64,000 nucleotides of DNA from Paracoccus limosus (lineage in GTDB: Bacteria > Pseudomonadota > Alphaproteobacteria > Rhodobacterales > Rhodobacteraceae): NCBI RefSeq assembly GCF_009711185.1, contig NZ_WMIF01000005.1, positions 115,165 to 179,164 of the forward strand. The letters run 5' to 3'. The notes beneath the pieces are model-generated. The model saw only the letters and a program-made list of their open reading frames with translations, was not told the origin of the DNA and made no database searches. A program made the position numbers and the translations under genes. Shown here in pieces: positions 26,034-38,617 of the stretch (its first letter is position 1; the number at the start of each line of letters is the position of its first letter).

Positions 26034-27163
26034 TCATTTCGTCGATTTCCGACTATCGCGAGGCCGCGCGGCGCAAGGTGCCGCCGTTTCTGTTCCACTA
26101 TCTCGACGGTGGCGCCTATGCCGAATACACGCTGGGCCGCAACACCGCCGACCTGTCGCAGATCGCGCTGCGCCAGCGCATCCTGCGCGACGTGGCCGCG
26201 CTGAGCCTGGAAACCGAGGTGCTGGGCCGGAAAATGGCGATGCCGGTGGCGCTGTCGCCGGTGGGGCTGACCGGGATGTATGCCCGGCGCGGCGAGGTGC
26301 AGGCCGCCCGCGCCGCCGCCTCGCGCGGCATCCCCTTTACGCTGTCGACGGTTTCGGTCTGCCCGATCGCCGAGGTGCAGGCCGCCTCGTCGGCGCCGAT
26401 CTGGTTCCAGCTTTACGTGCTCAAGGACCGCGGCTTCATGAAGGACGCGCTGGAACGCGCGCAGGCGGCAGGGATCAACACGCTGGTCTTTACCGTGGAC
26501 ATGCCGGTGCCCGGCGCACGCTACCGCGACGCCCATTCCGGCATGTCGGGCCCGAATGCCAAGTTCCGCCAGATCTTTCAGGCCGCGACCCATCCGCAAT
26601 GGGCATGGGACGTGGGCATCAAGGGCAAGCCGCATGATCTGGGCAATATCTCGGCCTATCGCGGCAAGACGACCAAGCTTGAGGATTACATCGGCTGGCT
26701 GGGCGCAAACTTTGACCCCTCGATCAGCTGGCGCGATCTGGAATGGATCCGCGATTTCTGGAAGGGGCCGATGGTCATCAAGGGCATCCTTGATGTCGAT
26801 GACGCCCGCGACGCCGTGCGCTTTGGCGCCGATGGCATCGTGGTGTCGAACCACGGTGGCCGGCAGCTCGACGGCGTGCTCAGCTCGACCCGGGCGCTGC
26901 CGGCGATTGCCGATGCCGTCAAGGGCGATCTGACCATCCTTGCCGACAGCGGCGTGCGCTCGGGGCTGGATGTGGTCAGGCTGCTGGCCCTTGGCGCCGA
27001 TTGCGCGATGATGGGACGCGCCTTCATCTATGCGCTGGCGGCGGCGGGCGAGGCCGGGGTGCAGAACATGCTGGACCTCGTGGCCAAGGAGATGCGCGTG
27101 GCCATGGCGCTGACCGGCGTCAAATCCATCGCCGAGATCGACCGCAGCTCGCTGGTCATCTGA
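26030..27163 (+). CDS. lldD: FMN-dependent L-lactate dehydrogenase (quinone)
   Basis: 377-residue membrane-associated flavoenzyme oxidising L-lactate to pyruvate. The family motifs are complete: [83 protein letters not shown] (substrate Arg and catalytic His) and [19 protein letters not shown]. The length is close to E. coli LldD. The start overlaps the lldR stop (ATGA). A strong GC hairpin follows, ending the lactate operon. With Dld elsewhere in the window the cell can oxidise both lactate isomers. Confidence 0.95.
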   Translation: MIISSISDYREAARRKVPPFLFHYLDGGAYAEYTLGRNTADLSQIALRQRILRDVAALSLETEVLGRKMAMPVALSPVGLTGMYARRGEVQAARAAASRGIPFTLSTVSVCPIAEVQAASSAPIWFQLYVLKDRGFMKDALERAQAAGINTLVFTVDMPVPGARYRDAHSGMSGPNAKFRQIFQAATHPQWAWDVGIKGKPHDLGNISAYRGKTTKLEDYIGWLGANFDPSISWRDLEWIRDFWKGPMVIKGILDVDDARDAVRFGADGIVVSNHGGRQLDGVLSSTRALPAIADAVKGDLTILADSGVRSGLDVVRLLALGADCAMMGRAFIYALAAAGEAGVQNMLDLVAKEMRVAMALTGVKSIAEIDRSSLVI

Positions 27164-27170
27164 AGCTGCC

Positions 27171-27205
27171 CCGGCCGGCGGGGCCGCAGGGAACCCGCCG
27201 GCCGG
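27171..27205 (+). terminator. GC-rich hairpin after lldD
   Basis: A perfect 12-bp stem, CCGGCCGGCGGG / CCCGCCGGCCGG, closes on an 11-base loop 7 bp after the lldD stop. There is no T run, so termination may be partial and some read-through into dctB is possible. Confidence 0.55.
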
Positions 27206-27255
27206 GCATTGCACAAGATTGCACTGATGCGCCGTTGCTGGCAGGCTGCGGTGCC

Positions 27256-29108
27256 ATGGAGATCGACGCCTCTGGTCCCGCCCCCGCCTCTGGCCCCGCC
27301 CGCGCGCCGCTGCGCCGCGTGCTGATGCTGGCGGCCCTCGCCGGGCTGGTGGTGCTGCTGTTGGCGGCGGGCAACCGTCTGGCCCAGCAGCGCGCCTTGG
27401 GTCAGGGGCATCTGCGCGCCGAAACCGCGCTGCGGCTGACGGTCAATGCGCTGCAGGCCGATCTGGCGCGCTATGAAATGCTGCCGCAGCTGATCGGCGA
27501 TCTGGACCTGATCCGGCAACTGGCCGCCGCTCCCGGTGATCCGGCGTTGCGCCGGGCCACCAACCAGTGGCTGGCGGCCCAGAATGCGGCGCTGCAAAGC
27601 TCGAACATCTATCTGATGCGGCCCGACGGGCTGACCATCGCCGCCTCGAATTTCGGCACGGCGGTCAGTTTCCTCGGCCAGAATTTCGCCTATCGGCCCT
27701 ATTTCATCGACGCCATGCGCGGCCATCCGGCGCGGTTCTATGGCGTCGGCACCACCTCGGGCGTGCGTGGCTATTTCTTTTCGGCGCCGGTGCGCGATGC
27801 GGCGGGCGGCATTGCCGCCGTGGTCGCGGTCAAGATCGGCGTCGACCGGATCGAGGAGGCATGGCGCGGCGGCGACTATCAGGTCATGGTCACCGATCCC
27901 GACGGCACCGTGTTTCTGGCCTCGGATCCGGGCTGGCTGTATCACAGCCTGAACCCGCTGACACCGGTGCGGCTGGCGCGGACGCAGGCCGCGCGCCGCT
28001 ATGCCGACACGGCGCTGACCGAATTTCCACAGGCGGCGCTGCACCGGGCCGGGGTAGAATTGCTGCGCCTGCCCCATGCGGGCGGCGGCACGCGCGATTT
28101 CATTGCCGCCACCCAAGCCATGCCCGGGGCCGGCTGGCGGGTGCATGTGCTGCTGGACAGCGCCGAGGCCATGGCGCAGGCGCGGCTGATGCTGGCCAGC
28201 ATGGTTCTGTTGCTGGCGGCGGGGCTTTCGGGCGCGCTGATGCTGCGCCAGCGCCGCGCCCGCATCGCCGAAAGGCTGGCCGCCACAGCCGAGCTGGAGC
28301 ACCGCGTCATCGCCCGCACCGCCGATCTGGCCCGCGTGAACCAGCGCCTGCAACAAGAGATCGCCGAGCGCCGCGCCACCGAGGCCGAGCTGCGCGCCGC
28401 GCAGGCCAGTCTGGTGCAGGTCGGCAAGCTGGCGGCGCTGGGGCAGATGTCGGCCTCGCTCAGCCATGAGATCAACCAGCCGCTGGCGGCGGCGCGCAAC
28501 TATGCCGACAGCGCCGCCATCCTGATCGAGCGCGGCGACTATCCCCGCGCCCGCGAAAACATCGCCGAGATCCTTGCGCTGGTCGACCGCATGCCCGCCA
28601 TCGGCAAGCATCTGCGTCAGGCCGCGCGCCAGCCCGGCGATGGCACCGGCGCGGTGGCGCTGGCACCGCTGCTGCGCGAAACCCGCACCATCGTCGCCCA
28701 GCGGCTGGCCGCCAGCGGCGCCACGCTGGAACTGGACATCCCCGCCGACCTGCCGCCGCTTTGCGCCGGCCCGACCCGGCTGCAACAGGTGCTGGTCAAC
28801 CTGATCAGCAATGCCGCCGATGCCGTCGAGGGCAGCGCGGACCGCCGCATCGAACTGGCCGCGCGCGCCGGCGACGGCCGGGTGACGATCACCGTGCGCG
28901 ACCACGGCCCCGGCGTGCCACAGGCCATCGCTGCGCGCATTTTCGATCCGTTCTTCACCACCAAGGGCATCGGCGCCGGTCTGGGCCTTGGCCTGTCGAT
29001 CACCGCCAATATCCTGCGCGATCTCGGCGGCCAGATCAGCCTGACCGATGCCCGCCCCGGCGCCTGCTTTCGCGTCAGCTTGCCCGCCTGCCCGCCCGAG
29101 GCCGCGCC

Positions 29109-29112
<4 letters not shown>
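27256..29112 (+). CDS. dctB: C4-dicarboxylate-type sensor histidine kinase, DctB-like
   Basis: 618-residue inner-membrane kinase. TM1 at ~22-42 (LMLAALAGLVVLLLAAGNRLA) is followed by a double-Cache periplasmic sensor (~45-300, with NFAYRPYFIDAMRG and VGTTSGVRGYFFSAPV typical of DctB), and TM2 at ~315-330. A coiled linker (AELEHRVIARTADLARVNQRLQQEIAERRATEAEL) leads to the HisKA box MSASLSHEINQPLAAARNY and the HATPase domain (LVNLISNAADAV, RDHGPGVP, GAGLGLGLSI). The start at 27256 has a weak ribosome site. It overlaps dctD by 4 bp. Its neighbour is a tripartite tricarboxylate transporter, not DctA or DctPQM, so the ligand may be a di- or tricarboxylate. Confidence 0.88.
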
Positions 29113-30455
<1,343 letters not shown>

Positions 30456-30465
30456 TCCGGGCGGA

Positions 30466-30540
30466 ATGGGTGGAAATCCACCCATGCCCGGGGCCAGCTG
30501 TCACCCTTTCCACCCATTTCCACCCCAACCGGCGTGGAAA
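30466..30540. promoter_or_regulatory. Cluster of GTGGAAA/TTTCCAC boxes upstream of tctC
   Basis: A perfect 20-bp dyad (30466-30485; arms ATGGGTGGA and TCCACCCAT around AA) is followed by TTTCCACCC at 30507-30515 and 30517-30525 and by GTGGAAA at 30534-30540. The dyad starts 11 bp after the dctD stop and ~155 bp before tctC, a normal position for an upstream activating sequence of an NtrC-type activator. Confidence 0.55.
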
Positions 30541-30641
30541 TCCCGCGCCATGGCCCGGTTTCGCATTTGTGACACGCCCGGCCGCGCGCAGGCTGTTGGC
30601 CGCCGCGGGGGAGCGCGGCCCAACTGCCATGGGAGGAAAGA

Positions 30642-31616
30642 ATGGCCCATCCAAAGCTGGCCGCCGCGCTTGCGGTGGCACTGACCCTTGCCGGCGCGGC
30701 CTCGGCACAGGATTATCCGACCCGCCAGATCACCATGGTGGTGCCCTTCTCGGCGGGCGGGCCGACCGATACCGTGGCGCGGCTGGTCGCCGAACGCATG
30801 TCGGGCGATCTGGGCCAGCAGATCGTGGTCGAAAACGTCGGCGGCGCCGGCGGCACACTGGGCGCGGGTCAGGTCGCCAAGGCCGCGCCCGACGGCTATA
30901 CCCTGCTTTTGCAGCATATCGGCATGGCGACCTCGGCCACGCTGTATCGCAAGCTGGCCTATGACCCGCTGACGGCCTTCGACTATGTCGGGCTGGTGAC
31001 CGAGGTGCCGATGGTCGTGGTCGCGCGCAAGGATTTCGAGCCGGCGGACTTCAAGGGCTTTACCGCCTATGTCAAGGAAAACGCCGACAAGCTGACGCTG
31101 GCCAATGCCGGCATCGGCTCGGCCAGCCATCTGTGCGGGATGCTCCTGATGCAGGCGCTTCAGGCGCAACTGGTGACGGTGCCCTACAAGGGCACGGGCC
31201 CGGCGATGACCGATCTGCTGGGCGGGCAGACCGACATCATGTGCGACCAGACCACCAACACCACCCAGCAGATCAAGGGCGGCACGATCAAGGCCTATGC
31301 CACCACCACCGCCGAACGCCTGCCGCTGTTCCCCGACCTGCCCACCGCGACCGAGGACGGCTTGCCCGCGCTGCAAGTGGGTATCTGGCACGGCATCTAC
31401 ACCCCCGCCGGCACCGCGCCCGAAATCAACGAACGCCTGTCGCAATCGCTGCAAAAGGCGCTGGCCGATCCGGGCGTGACCAAGGCCATGGCCGATCTGG
31501 GCACCGCGCCCGAGCCCGCCGAAAACGCCACCCCCGCCGCGCTGAAGGCCAAGCTCGGCGCCGAAATCGCGCGCTGGCAGCCGGTGATCGAATCCGCCGG
31601 CGTCTATGCCGACTGA
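30642..31616 (+). CDS. tctC: Tripartite tricarboxylate transporter substrate-binding protein TctC (Bug family), first copy
   Basis: 324-residue periplasmic binding protein. A signal peptide (MAHPKLAAALAVALTLAGAASA, cut before QDYP) precedes the Bug fold: YPTRQITMVVPFSAGGPTD, VENVGGAGGTLGAGQVAKA, PDGYTLLLQH, TVPYKGTGPAMTDLLGGQTDIMCDQTTN. It should deliver a carboxylate, perhaps citrate or a relative, to TctAB. GGGAGGAA precedes the ATG at 30642. It follows dctBD by 186 bp and is the first gene of the tct operon. A Bug protein of related but distinct sequence ends the operon. Confidence 0.92.
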   Translation: MAHPKLAAALAVALTLAGAASAQDYPTRQITMVVPFSAGGPTDTVARLVAERMSGDLGQQIVVENVGGAGGTLGAGQVAKAAPDGYTLLLQHIGMATSATLYRKLAYDPLTAFDYVGLVTEVPMVVVARKDFEPADFKGFTAYVKENADKLTLANAGIGSASHLCGMLLMQALQAQLVTVPYKGTGPAMTDLLGGQTDIMCDQTTNTTQQIKGGTIKAYATTTAERLPLFPDLPTATEDGLPALQVGIWHGIYTPAGTAPEINERLSQSLQKALADPGVTKAMADLGTAPEPAENATPAALKAKLGAEIARWQPVIESAGVYAD

Positions 31617-31626
31617 TCCCTGACCC

Positions 31627-31649
31627 GCCCCGCCGCACCCCGGCGGGGC
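31627..31649 (+). other. Intercistronic hairpin between tctC and tctB
   Basis: A perfect 9-bp stem (GCCCCGCCG / CGGCGGGGC) with loop CACCC lies in the 55-bp gap after the binding-protein gene. Such hairpins usually protect or partly end the upstream transcript so that binding protein exceeds membrane subunits. Confidence 0.5.
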
Positions 31650-31671
31650 CACCCGAGCAAGGGGAACCCCC

Positions 31672-32142
31672 ATGTCCACAAGACCCACGAAACCCCGCGA
31701 CACCACCGATCTTGCCGCCGGCCTTTTGCTGATGGCGGCGGCGGCCTTCTTTGGCTGGCAGACCCGAGAGCTGGAGATCGGCAGCTCGCTGCGCATGGGG
31801 CCGGGCTATTTTCCGATGCTGCTGTCGGGGCTGCTGTTCATCCTTGGCGCGCTGGTGGCGCTGAAATCGCTGGGCCGCGAGGACGAGCCCTTTGGCCGCA
31901 TCGCCTGGCGCGGCATCCTGTTCATCCTGCCGGCGCCGGTGTTCTTTGGCCTGACGGTGCGCGGGCTGGGCTTCGTGCCGGCGCTGTTCGTCACCACGCT
32001 GATCGCGGCGCAGGCCTCGGTGCGGATGCGGCCCCTGCCGGCGCTGGGGCTGGCGGTGGCGGTCACGATCCTGTCGACGCTGATCTTCAGCTACGGGCTG
32101 GGCCTGCCCTTCCGCCGCTTCGGGCCATGGCTGGGGATGTGA
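31672..32142 (+). CDS. tctB: Tripartite tricarboxylate transporter small membrane subunit TctB
   Basis: 156-residue inner-membrane protein with four hydrophobic segments, the size and shape of TctB. Typical sequence includes DLAAGLLLMAAAAFFGWQ at the start, MGPGYFPMLLSGLLFILGALVAL (the GPGxFP motif of the family) and RGLGFVPALFVTTLIAAQA. AAGGGGAA precedes the ATG at 31672. It lies between tctC and tctA, 7 bp before tctA, and functions as the small partner of the large permease. Confidence 0.9.
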   Translation: MSTRPTKPRDTTDLAAGLLLMAAAAFFGWQTRELEIGSSLRMGPGYFPMLLSGLLFILGALVALKSLGREDEPFGRIAWRGILFILPAPVFFGLTVRGLGFVPALFVTTLIAAQASVRMRPLPALGLAVAVTILSTLIFSYGLGLPFRRFGPWLGM

Positions 32143-32149
32143 GGACAAG

Positions 32150-33658
32150 ATGGATCTTCTGAACAACCTCGCCATGGGATTTTCGGTCGCCTCTTCGCTG
32201 GCGAACCTGCTGTTCTGCCTGATCGGCGTCATTCTGGGCACGCTGATCGGCGTGCTGCCCGGCATCGGCGCCACCGCGACCATCGCCATGCTCATGCCGA
32301 TCACCTTCCAGCTGGAGCCGGTCAGCTCGCTGATCATGCTGGCGGGCATCTATTACGGCGCGCAATATGGCGGCTCGACCACCGCGATCCTGATCAACAT
32401 GCCGGGGGAAAGCTCGTCCGCGGTGACGGCCATCGACGGCTACCAGATGGCGCGCAAAGGCAAGGCCGGCACGGCGCTGTCGGTCGCGGCGCTGGGGTCG
32501 TTCTTTGCCGGCACCGTCTCGACCTTCCTTGTGGCGCTGTTCGCGCCGCCCTTGACCGCCGTGGCGCTGAAATTCGGCGCGGCCGAATATTTCAGCCTGA
32601 TGGTGCTGGGTCTGGTGATGTCGGTGGCGCTGGCGCATGGCTCGGTGCTGAAGGCGCTGGCCATGGTGGTGCTGGGGCTTTTGCTGGGCATCGTCGGCAC
32701 GGATATCTATACCGGCACGCCGCGCTTCACGATGGGCATCACCGAATATGCCGACGGGCTGAATTTCGTGGCGCTCGCCGTCGGCGTCTTTGGCATCGCC
32801 GAGATCCTGCGCAATCTGGAAGACGAATCCGACCGCGAGGTGATGACCAAGAACATCAACCGCCTGTTCCCGACGCGCGAGGAATTCCGCGAGATGATCG
32901 GCCCGGTCCTGCGCGGCACCGGCATCGGCTCGGTCCTCGGCATCCTGCCGGGCGGGGGCGCGATCCTTGCCAGCTTCGCGAGCTATACCGTGGAAAAGAA
33001 GATCTCGAAGCACCCCGAGGAATTCGGCAAGGGCGCGCTGGCCGGGGTCGCCGGACCGGAATCGGCCAATAATGCCGGCGCGCAGACCAGTTTCATCCCG
33101 CTGCTGACGCTGGGCATCCCGGCCAACCCGGTGATGGCGCTGATGATCGGCGCGATGATCATTCAGGGCATCGTGCCGGGGCCGAACGTGGTCAGCGAAC
33201 AGCCGCAACTCTTCTGGGGCATCATCGCCAGCATGTGGATCGGCAACCTGATGCTGGTGGTGCTGAACCTGCCGCTGATCGGGCTATGGGTGAAACTGCT
33301 GAGCGTGCCTTACTACGTGCTGTTCCCGATCATCATGGCGATGTGCTCGATCGGGGTCTACTCGGTCGCCTCGAACACCTTCGACCTTTATGCCGTCGCC
33401 TTCTTCGGCCTGCTTGGCTACCTGATGTCCAAGCTGCGCTGCGAGCCGGCGCCGCTGCTGCTGGGCTTTGTCCTTGGCCCGCTGCTGGAAGAAAACCTGC
33501 GCCGGGCCATGATCCTGTCGCGCGGCGATCCTTCGACCTTCCTGACCCGTCCGATCAGCCTTGTGATTCTGGTGATGGCGCTGGCCGTGCTGGTGCTGGT
33601 GTTCCTGCCGCAGATCCGCAAGCGCCGCGACGAAGTCTTTACCGAAAGCGATGCGTGA
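32150..33658 (+). CDS. tctA: Tripartite tricarboxylate transporter large permease TctA
   Basis: 502-residue inner-membrane transporter of the TctA family with about 12 membrane segments. Hallmarks are [93 protein letters not shown] and [20 protein letters not shown]. It couples solute uptake to an ion gradient, using substrate delivered by the TctC proteins. GAGGACAAG precedes the ATG. The second tctC starts 13 bp after its stop. Confidence 0.95.
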   Translation: MDLLNNLAMGFSVASSLANLLFCLIGVILGTLIGVLPGIGATATIAMLMPITFQLEPVSSLIMLAGIYYGAQYGGSTTAILINMPGESSSAVTAIDGYQMARKGKAGTALSVAALGSFFAGTVSTFLVALFAPPLTAVALKFGAAEYFSLMVLGLVMSVALAHGSVLKALAMVVLGLLLGIVGTDIYTGTPRFTMGITEYADGLNFVALAVGVFGIAEILRNLEDESDREVMTKNINRLFPTREEFREMIGPVLRGTGIGSVLGILPGGGAILASFASYTVEKKISKHPEEFGKGALAGVAGPESANNAGAQTSFIPLLTLGIPANPVMALMIGAMIIQGIVPGPNVVSEQPQLFWGIIASMWIGNLMLVVLNLPLIGLWVKLLSVPYYVLFPIIMAMCSIGVYSVASNTFDLYAVAFFGLLGYLMSKLRCEPAPLLLGFVLGPLLEENLRRAMILSRGDPSTFLTRPISLVILVMALAVLVLVFLPQIRKRRDEVFTESDA

Positions 33659-33671
33659 AATGGAGAACACC

Positions 33672-34634
33672 ATGACAACCACCCTGACCCGCCGCCTGCT
33701 GCTGGGCGCGGCCCTCGCGCTGGGGCTGGCCGGCACCGCCGCCGCCTTTCCCGACCGCCCGGTGACGCTGGTCATCCCCTTTGCCGCCGGCGGCTCGACC
33801 GATGTCGTGGGCCGCATCGTCGCCGACAAGATGGGCGCGGCGCTTGGCCAGCAGATCGTCGTGCAGAACGTCGGCGGCGCCGGCGGCAGTCTGGGCGCGC
33901 AGCAGGTCGCCAAGGCCGACCCGGACGGCTATACGATCCTGATGGGCACAGTCGCGACACACGCACTGAACCCGCTGATCCTGAAACAGAAACCCTATGA
34001 CCCGGTCGCCGATTTCGCGCCGGTGTCGCTGCTGGTTCTGGTGCCGAACGTGCTGGCGGTGAACCCGCAGCTGCCGGTCAACACCGTGCAAGAGCTGATC
34101 GATCTGGCGAAAAAGGAACCTCTGGCCTATGCCTCGTCGGGCAATGGCACGCCGCTGCACCTGTCGGGGGCGCTGTTCAACTCGATGGCCGGAACCGAGA
34201 TCACCCACATCCCCTACAAGGGCTCGGGCCCCGCGCTGACCGATGTGCTGGGCAATCAGGTGCCGATCATCTTTGACAACCTGCCCTCGGCCTCGGGGCA
34301 TATCGCCTCGGGCAAGCTCAGGGCGCTCGGGGTCACGACCAAGGAGCGCGCGCCCAGATTCCCGGACGTGCCCGCCATCGCCGAGACCCTGCCGGGATAT
34401 GAGACCTACAGCTGGAACGCGCTGTTTGCCCCTGCGGGCACACCGCCCGAGGTGATCGCGGCGCTGAACAAGGCTGCCGTCGCCGCCATGGCCGATCCGG
34501 CGGTGGTCGCGCGGATGAAGGATTTCTCGGCCAGCATCGTCGCCTCGACGCCCGAGGAACTGGGCGCCCATGTCGCCGCCGAGATGGCGAAATGGGAACC
34601 TGTCGTGCGCGAGGCCAACGTCAGTCTGGACTAA
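33672..34634 (+). CDS. Second Bug-type TctC substrate-binding protein
   Basis: 320-residue periplasmic binding protein. Three in-frame ATGs exist (33651, 33660, 33672). The last has GGAGA at the right distance and starts a clean signal peptide (TTTLTRRLLLGAALALGLAGTAAA, cut before FPDR), possibly Tat-like (TRRLLLG). The mature part has the Bug pattern FPDRPVTLVIPFAAGGSTD, VQNVGGAGGSLGAQQVAKA, PDGYTILMGT, HIPYKGSGPALTDVLGNQVPIIFDNL. It differs enough from the first TctC to bind a different ligand, so the single TctAB pair may serve two substrates. It ends 4 bp before a convergent aminotransferase gene. Confidence 0.9.
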   Translation: MTTTLTRRLLLGAALALGLAGTAAAFPDRPVTLVIPFAAGGSTDVVGRIVADKMGAALGQQIVVQNVGGAGGSLGAQQVAKADPDGYTILMGTVATHALNPLILKQKPYDPVADFAPVSLLVLVPNVLAVNPQLPVNTVQELIDLAKKEPLAYASSGNGTPLHLSGALFNSMAGTEITHIPYKGSGPALTDVLGNQVPIIFDNLPSASGHIASGKLRALGVTTKERAPRFPDVPAIAETLPGYETYSWNALFAPAGTPPEVIAALNKAAVAAMADPAVVARMKDFSASIVASTPEELGAHVAAEMAKWEPVVREANVSLD

Positions 34635-34638
34635 GCCG

Positions 34639-35847
34639 TCAGCTCTGGCGCAACAGCCGGCCCAGACGGGCGATGCCCTCGTCGATCTGGGCGTCGCTCG
34701 CGCAGGAAAAGCTCAGCCGCAGCGTGTTGCGCCCCGAGCCATCGGCAAAGAACGCCCCGCCGGGGACAAAGGCCACGCGTTCGTCGCGCACGGCGCGCGC
34801 CAGCAGCTCGGCCGCGTCGATCGCAGGGTCCAGCGTCAGCCAGACGAACATGCCGCCCTCGGGCCGGGTGAATTCGACACCGGCGGGCATCTCGCGCGAC
34901 AGCGCCGCCAGCATGCGGTCGCGCCGCCCGGCATAGACCGCCTTGATGCGCGCGACATGGGCGTCGAATTCGGCGCGGGCGACGTGATTGGTCGCGATCT
35001 GGTTCAGCGTCGCCGAATGCAGATCGGCGGCCTGTTTCATCAGCACGAGCCGGCCGATCACCTCGCGCGCGGCGCAGACCCAGCCGACGCGCAGCCCCGG
35101 CGCCAAGGTCTTGGAAAAGCTGCCGCAATAGATGGTGCGGGTGTTTTCGATGCCCCCGCTGCGCGCCACATCCAGCGCCAGAATCGGCGGCACCGGGGTG
35201 CCGTCATAGCGCAGCTCCTGATAGGCGGCGTCCTCGATCACCGCGATGTCCAGGGCCGCGGCGCGGTCCAGCAGCGCCTCGCGTCCAGCACGGCTCAGCG
35301 TCTCGCCGGTCGGGTTGGCGAAATCGGCGGAAAGGTAGGCAAACTTGATGGCACTGCCGGCGTCCGCCGCCTCGGCGGCCAGCGCCGCAGGTTCGGCATT
35401 GCGCATCGGGTCCAGCCGGGCATAGCGCGGCTCATAGGCGTTGAAAGCGCCAAGCGCGCCCAGATAGGTCGGCGAGGTCACCAGCGCCGTATCGCCCGGG
35501 CTCAGCATCAGCTTGCCCAGATAATCCAGCGCCTGCTGCGAGCCCGAGGTGATCAGGATATTGTCGACGCCGCAGGGCACGCCCAGACCCGCCATCCGCG
35601 CCGCGATCCATTCGCGCAGCGGCTTGTAGCCTTCCGAGACGGAATATTGCAGCGCCACCCCCGCCTCGCCGGGACGCATGGCATCGGCAAAGGCGCGGGC
35701 AAAGGCATCGGCAGGAAACAGCGCCGGATCGGGAATGCCGCCGGCAAAAGAGATGATGTCGGGCTGATCCAGCAGCTTGAGCAGCTCGCGGATTTCGGAT
35801 GCCTTCATCCGACCCATCCGCGTCGCGAAAACCTGGCTCCAATCCAT
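34639..35847 (-). CDS. PLP-dependent class I/II aminotransferase (2-aminoadipate/aromatic type)
   Basis: 402-residue fold-type I aminotransferase. Motifs are ISFAGGIPDPALFPADAF at the N-terminus, LQYSVSEGYKPLREWIA, ITSGSQQALDYLGKL, YLSADFANPTGET, EDAAYQELRYDG and the PLP lysine in YCGSFSKTLAPGLRVGW, with a C-terminal LRLSFSC. This pattern fits LysN/2-aminoadipate or multi-substrate aminotransferases of the MocR-like catalytic group, without the GntR domain. The start at 35847 (MDWSQVFATRMG) has GGGGGA upstream. It is convergent with the tct operon and downstream of katG. Its amino acid substrate is not evident. Confidence 0.87.
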   Translation of the reverse strand: MDWSQVFATRMGRMKASEIRELLKLLDQPDIISFAGGIPDPALFPADAFARAFADAMRPGEAGVALQYSVSEGYKPLREWIAARMAGLGVPCGVDNILITSGSQQALDYLGKLMLSPGDTALVTSPTYLGALGAFNAYEPRYARLDPMRNAEPAALAAEAADAGSAIKFAYLSADFANPTGETLSRAGREALLDRAAALDIAVIEDAAYQELRYDGTPVPPILALDVARSGGIENTRTIYCGSFSKTLAPGLRVGWVCAAREVIGRLVLMKQAADLHSATLNQIATNHVARAEFDAHVARIKAVYAGRRDRMLAALSREMPAGVEFTRPEGGMFVWLTLDPAIDAAELLARAVRDERVAFVPGGAFFADGSGRNTLRLSFSCASDAQIDEGIARLGRLLRQS

Positions 35848-35989
35848 TGCGCGTCCCCCATCTGGCTGTGGCGCCCCCTTGCGCCCAACCGGCGGGATTG
35901 ACAATCCCCGTCATGCGCCCGCCCGACGAATGCCGGACATGAATGGGGGCGCCGACCCGCAAGCCCACGCCCCCGATGCCGCCCCGCCC

Positions 35990-38425
<2,436 letters not shown>

Positions 38426-38437
38426 CTATGAGGGGTC

Positions 38438-38617
38438 ATGCTCGTCGATCCCAAACACCCGTTCTTCAATGCCCTGTGGGTGCGCCTGCTGTGCACCATT
38501 GCGCCCTTTGCCTGGTCGCTGGTCGAAATCTCGACCGGCTCTTACCTGTTGGCAGCGGGCTTCATCGCGGCAGGGCTTTACCTCGTCTATGCGCTGTTCT
38601 GGCTGCGCAACCGCTAA
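38438..38617 (+). CDS. 59-residue two-TM membrane protein, uncharacterised (DUF3329-like)
   Basis: A short real-looking gene under common length cut-offs. It starts MLVDPKHPFFNALWVRLLC with AGGGG upstream of the ATG (38431-38435), carries two hydrophobic stretches (about residues 14-32 and 36-55) and ends LFWLRNR at a TAA. The opening DPKHPFF followed by a tryptophan-rich first helix resembles small DUF3329-type proteins of alphaproteobacteria; this family assignment is from memory and tentative. It is divergent from katG, and its stop overlaps by 4 bp the stop of the convergent DUF1612 gene. Its function is unknown. Confidence 0.7.
   Translation: MLVDPKHPFFNALWVRLLCTIAPFAWSLVEISTGSYLLAAGFIAAGLYLVYALFWLRNR

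Noticed and set aside
30551..30566. Possible sigma-54 -24/-12 promoter (TGGCCCGGTTTCGCAT) before tctC
   Set aside because: Only 9 bases separate GG and GC; sigma-54 promoters need 10. It is mentioned as a near miss only.
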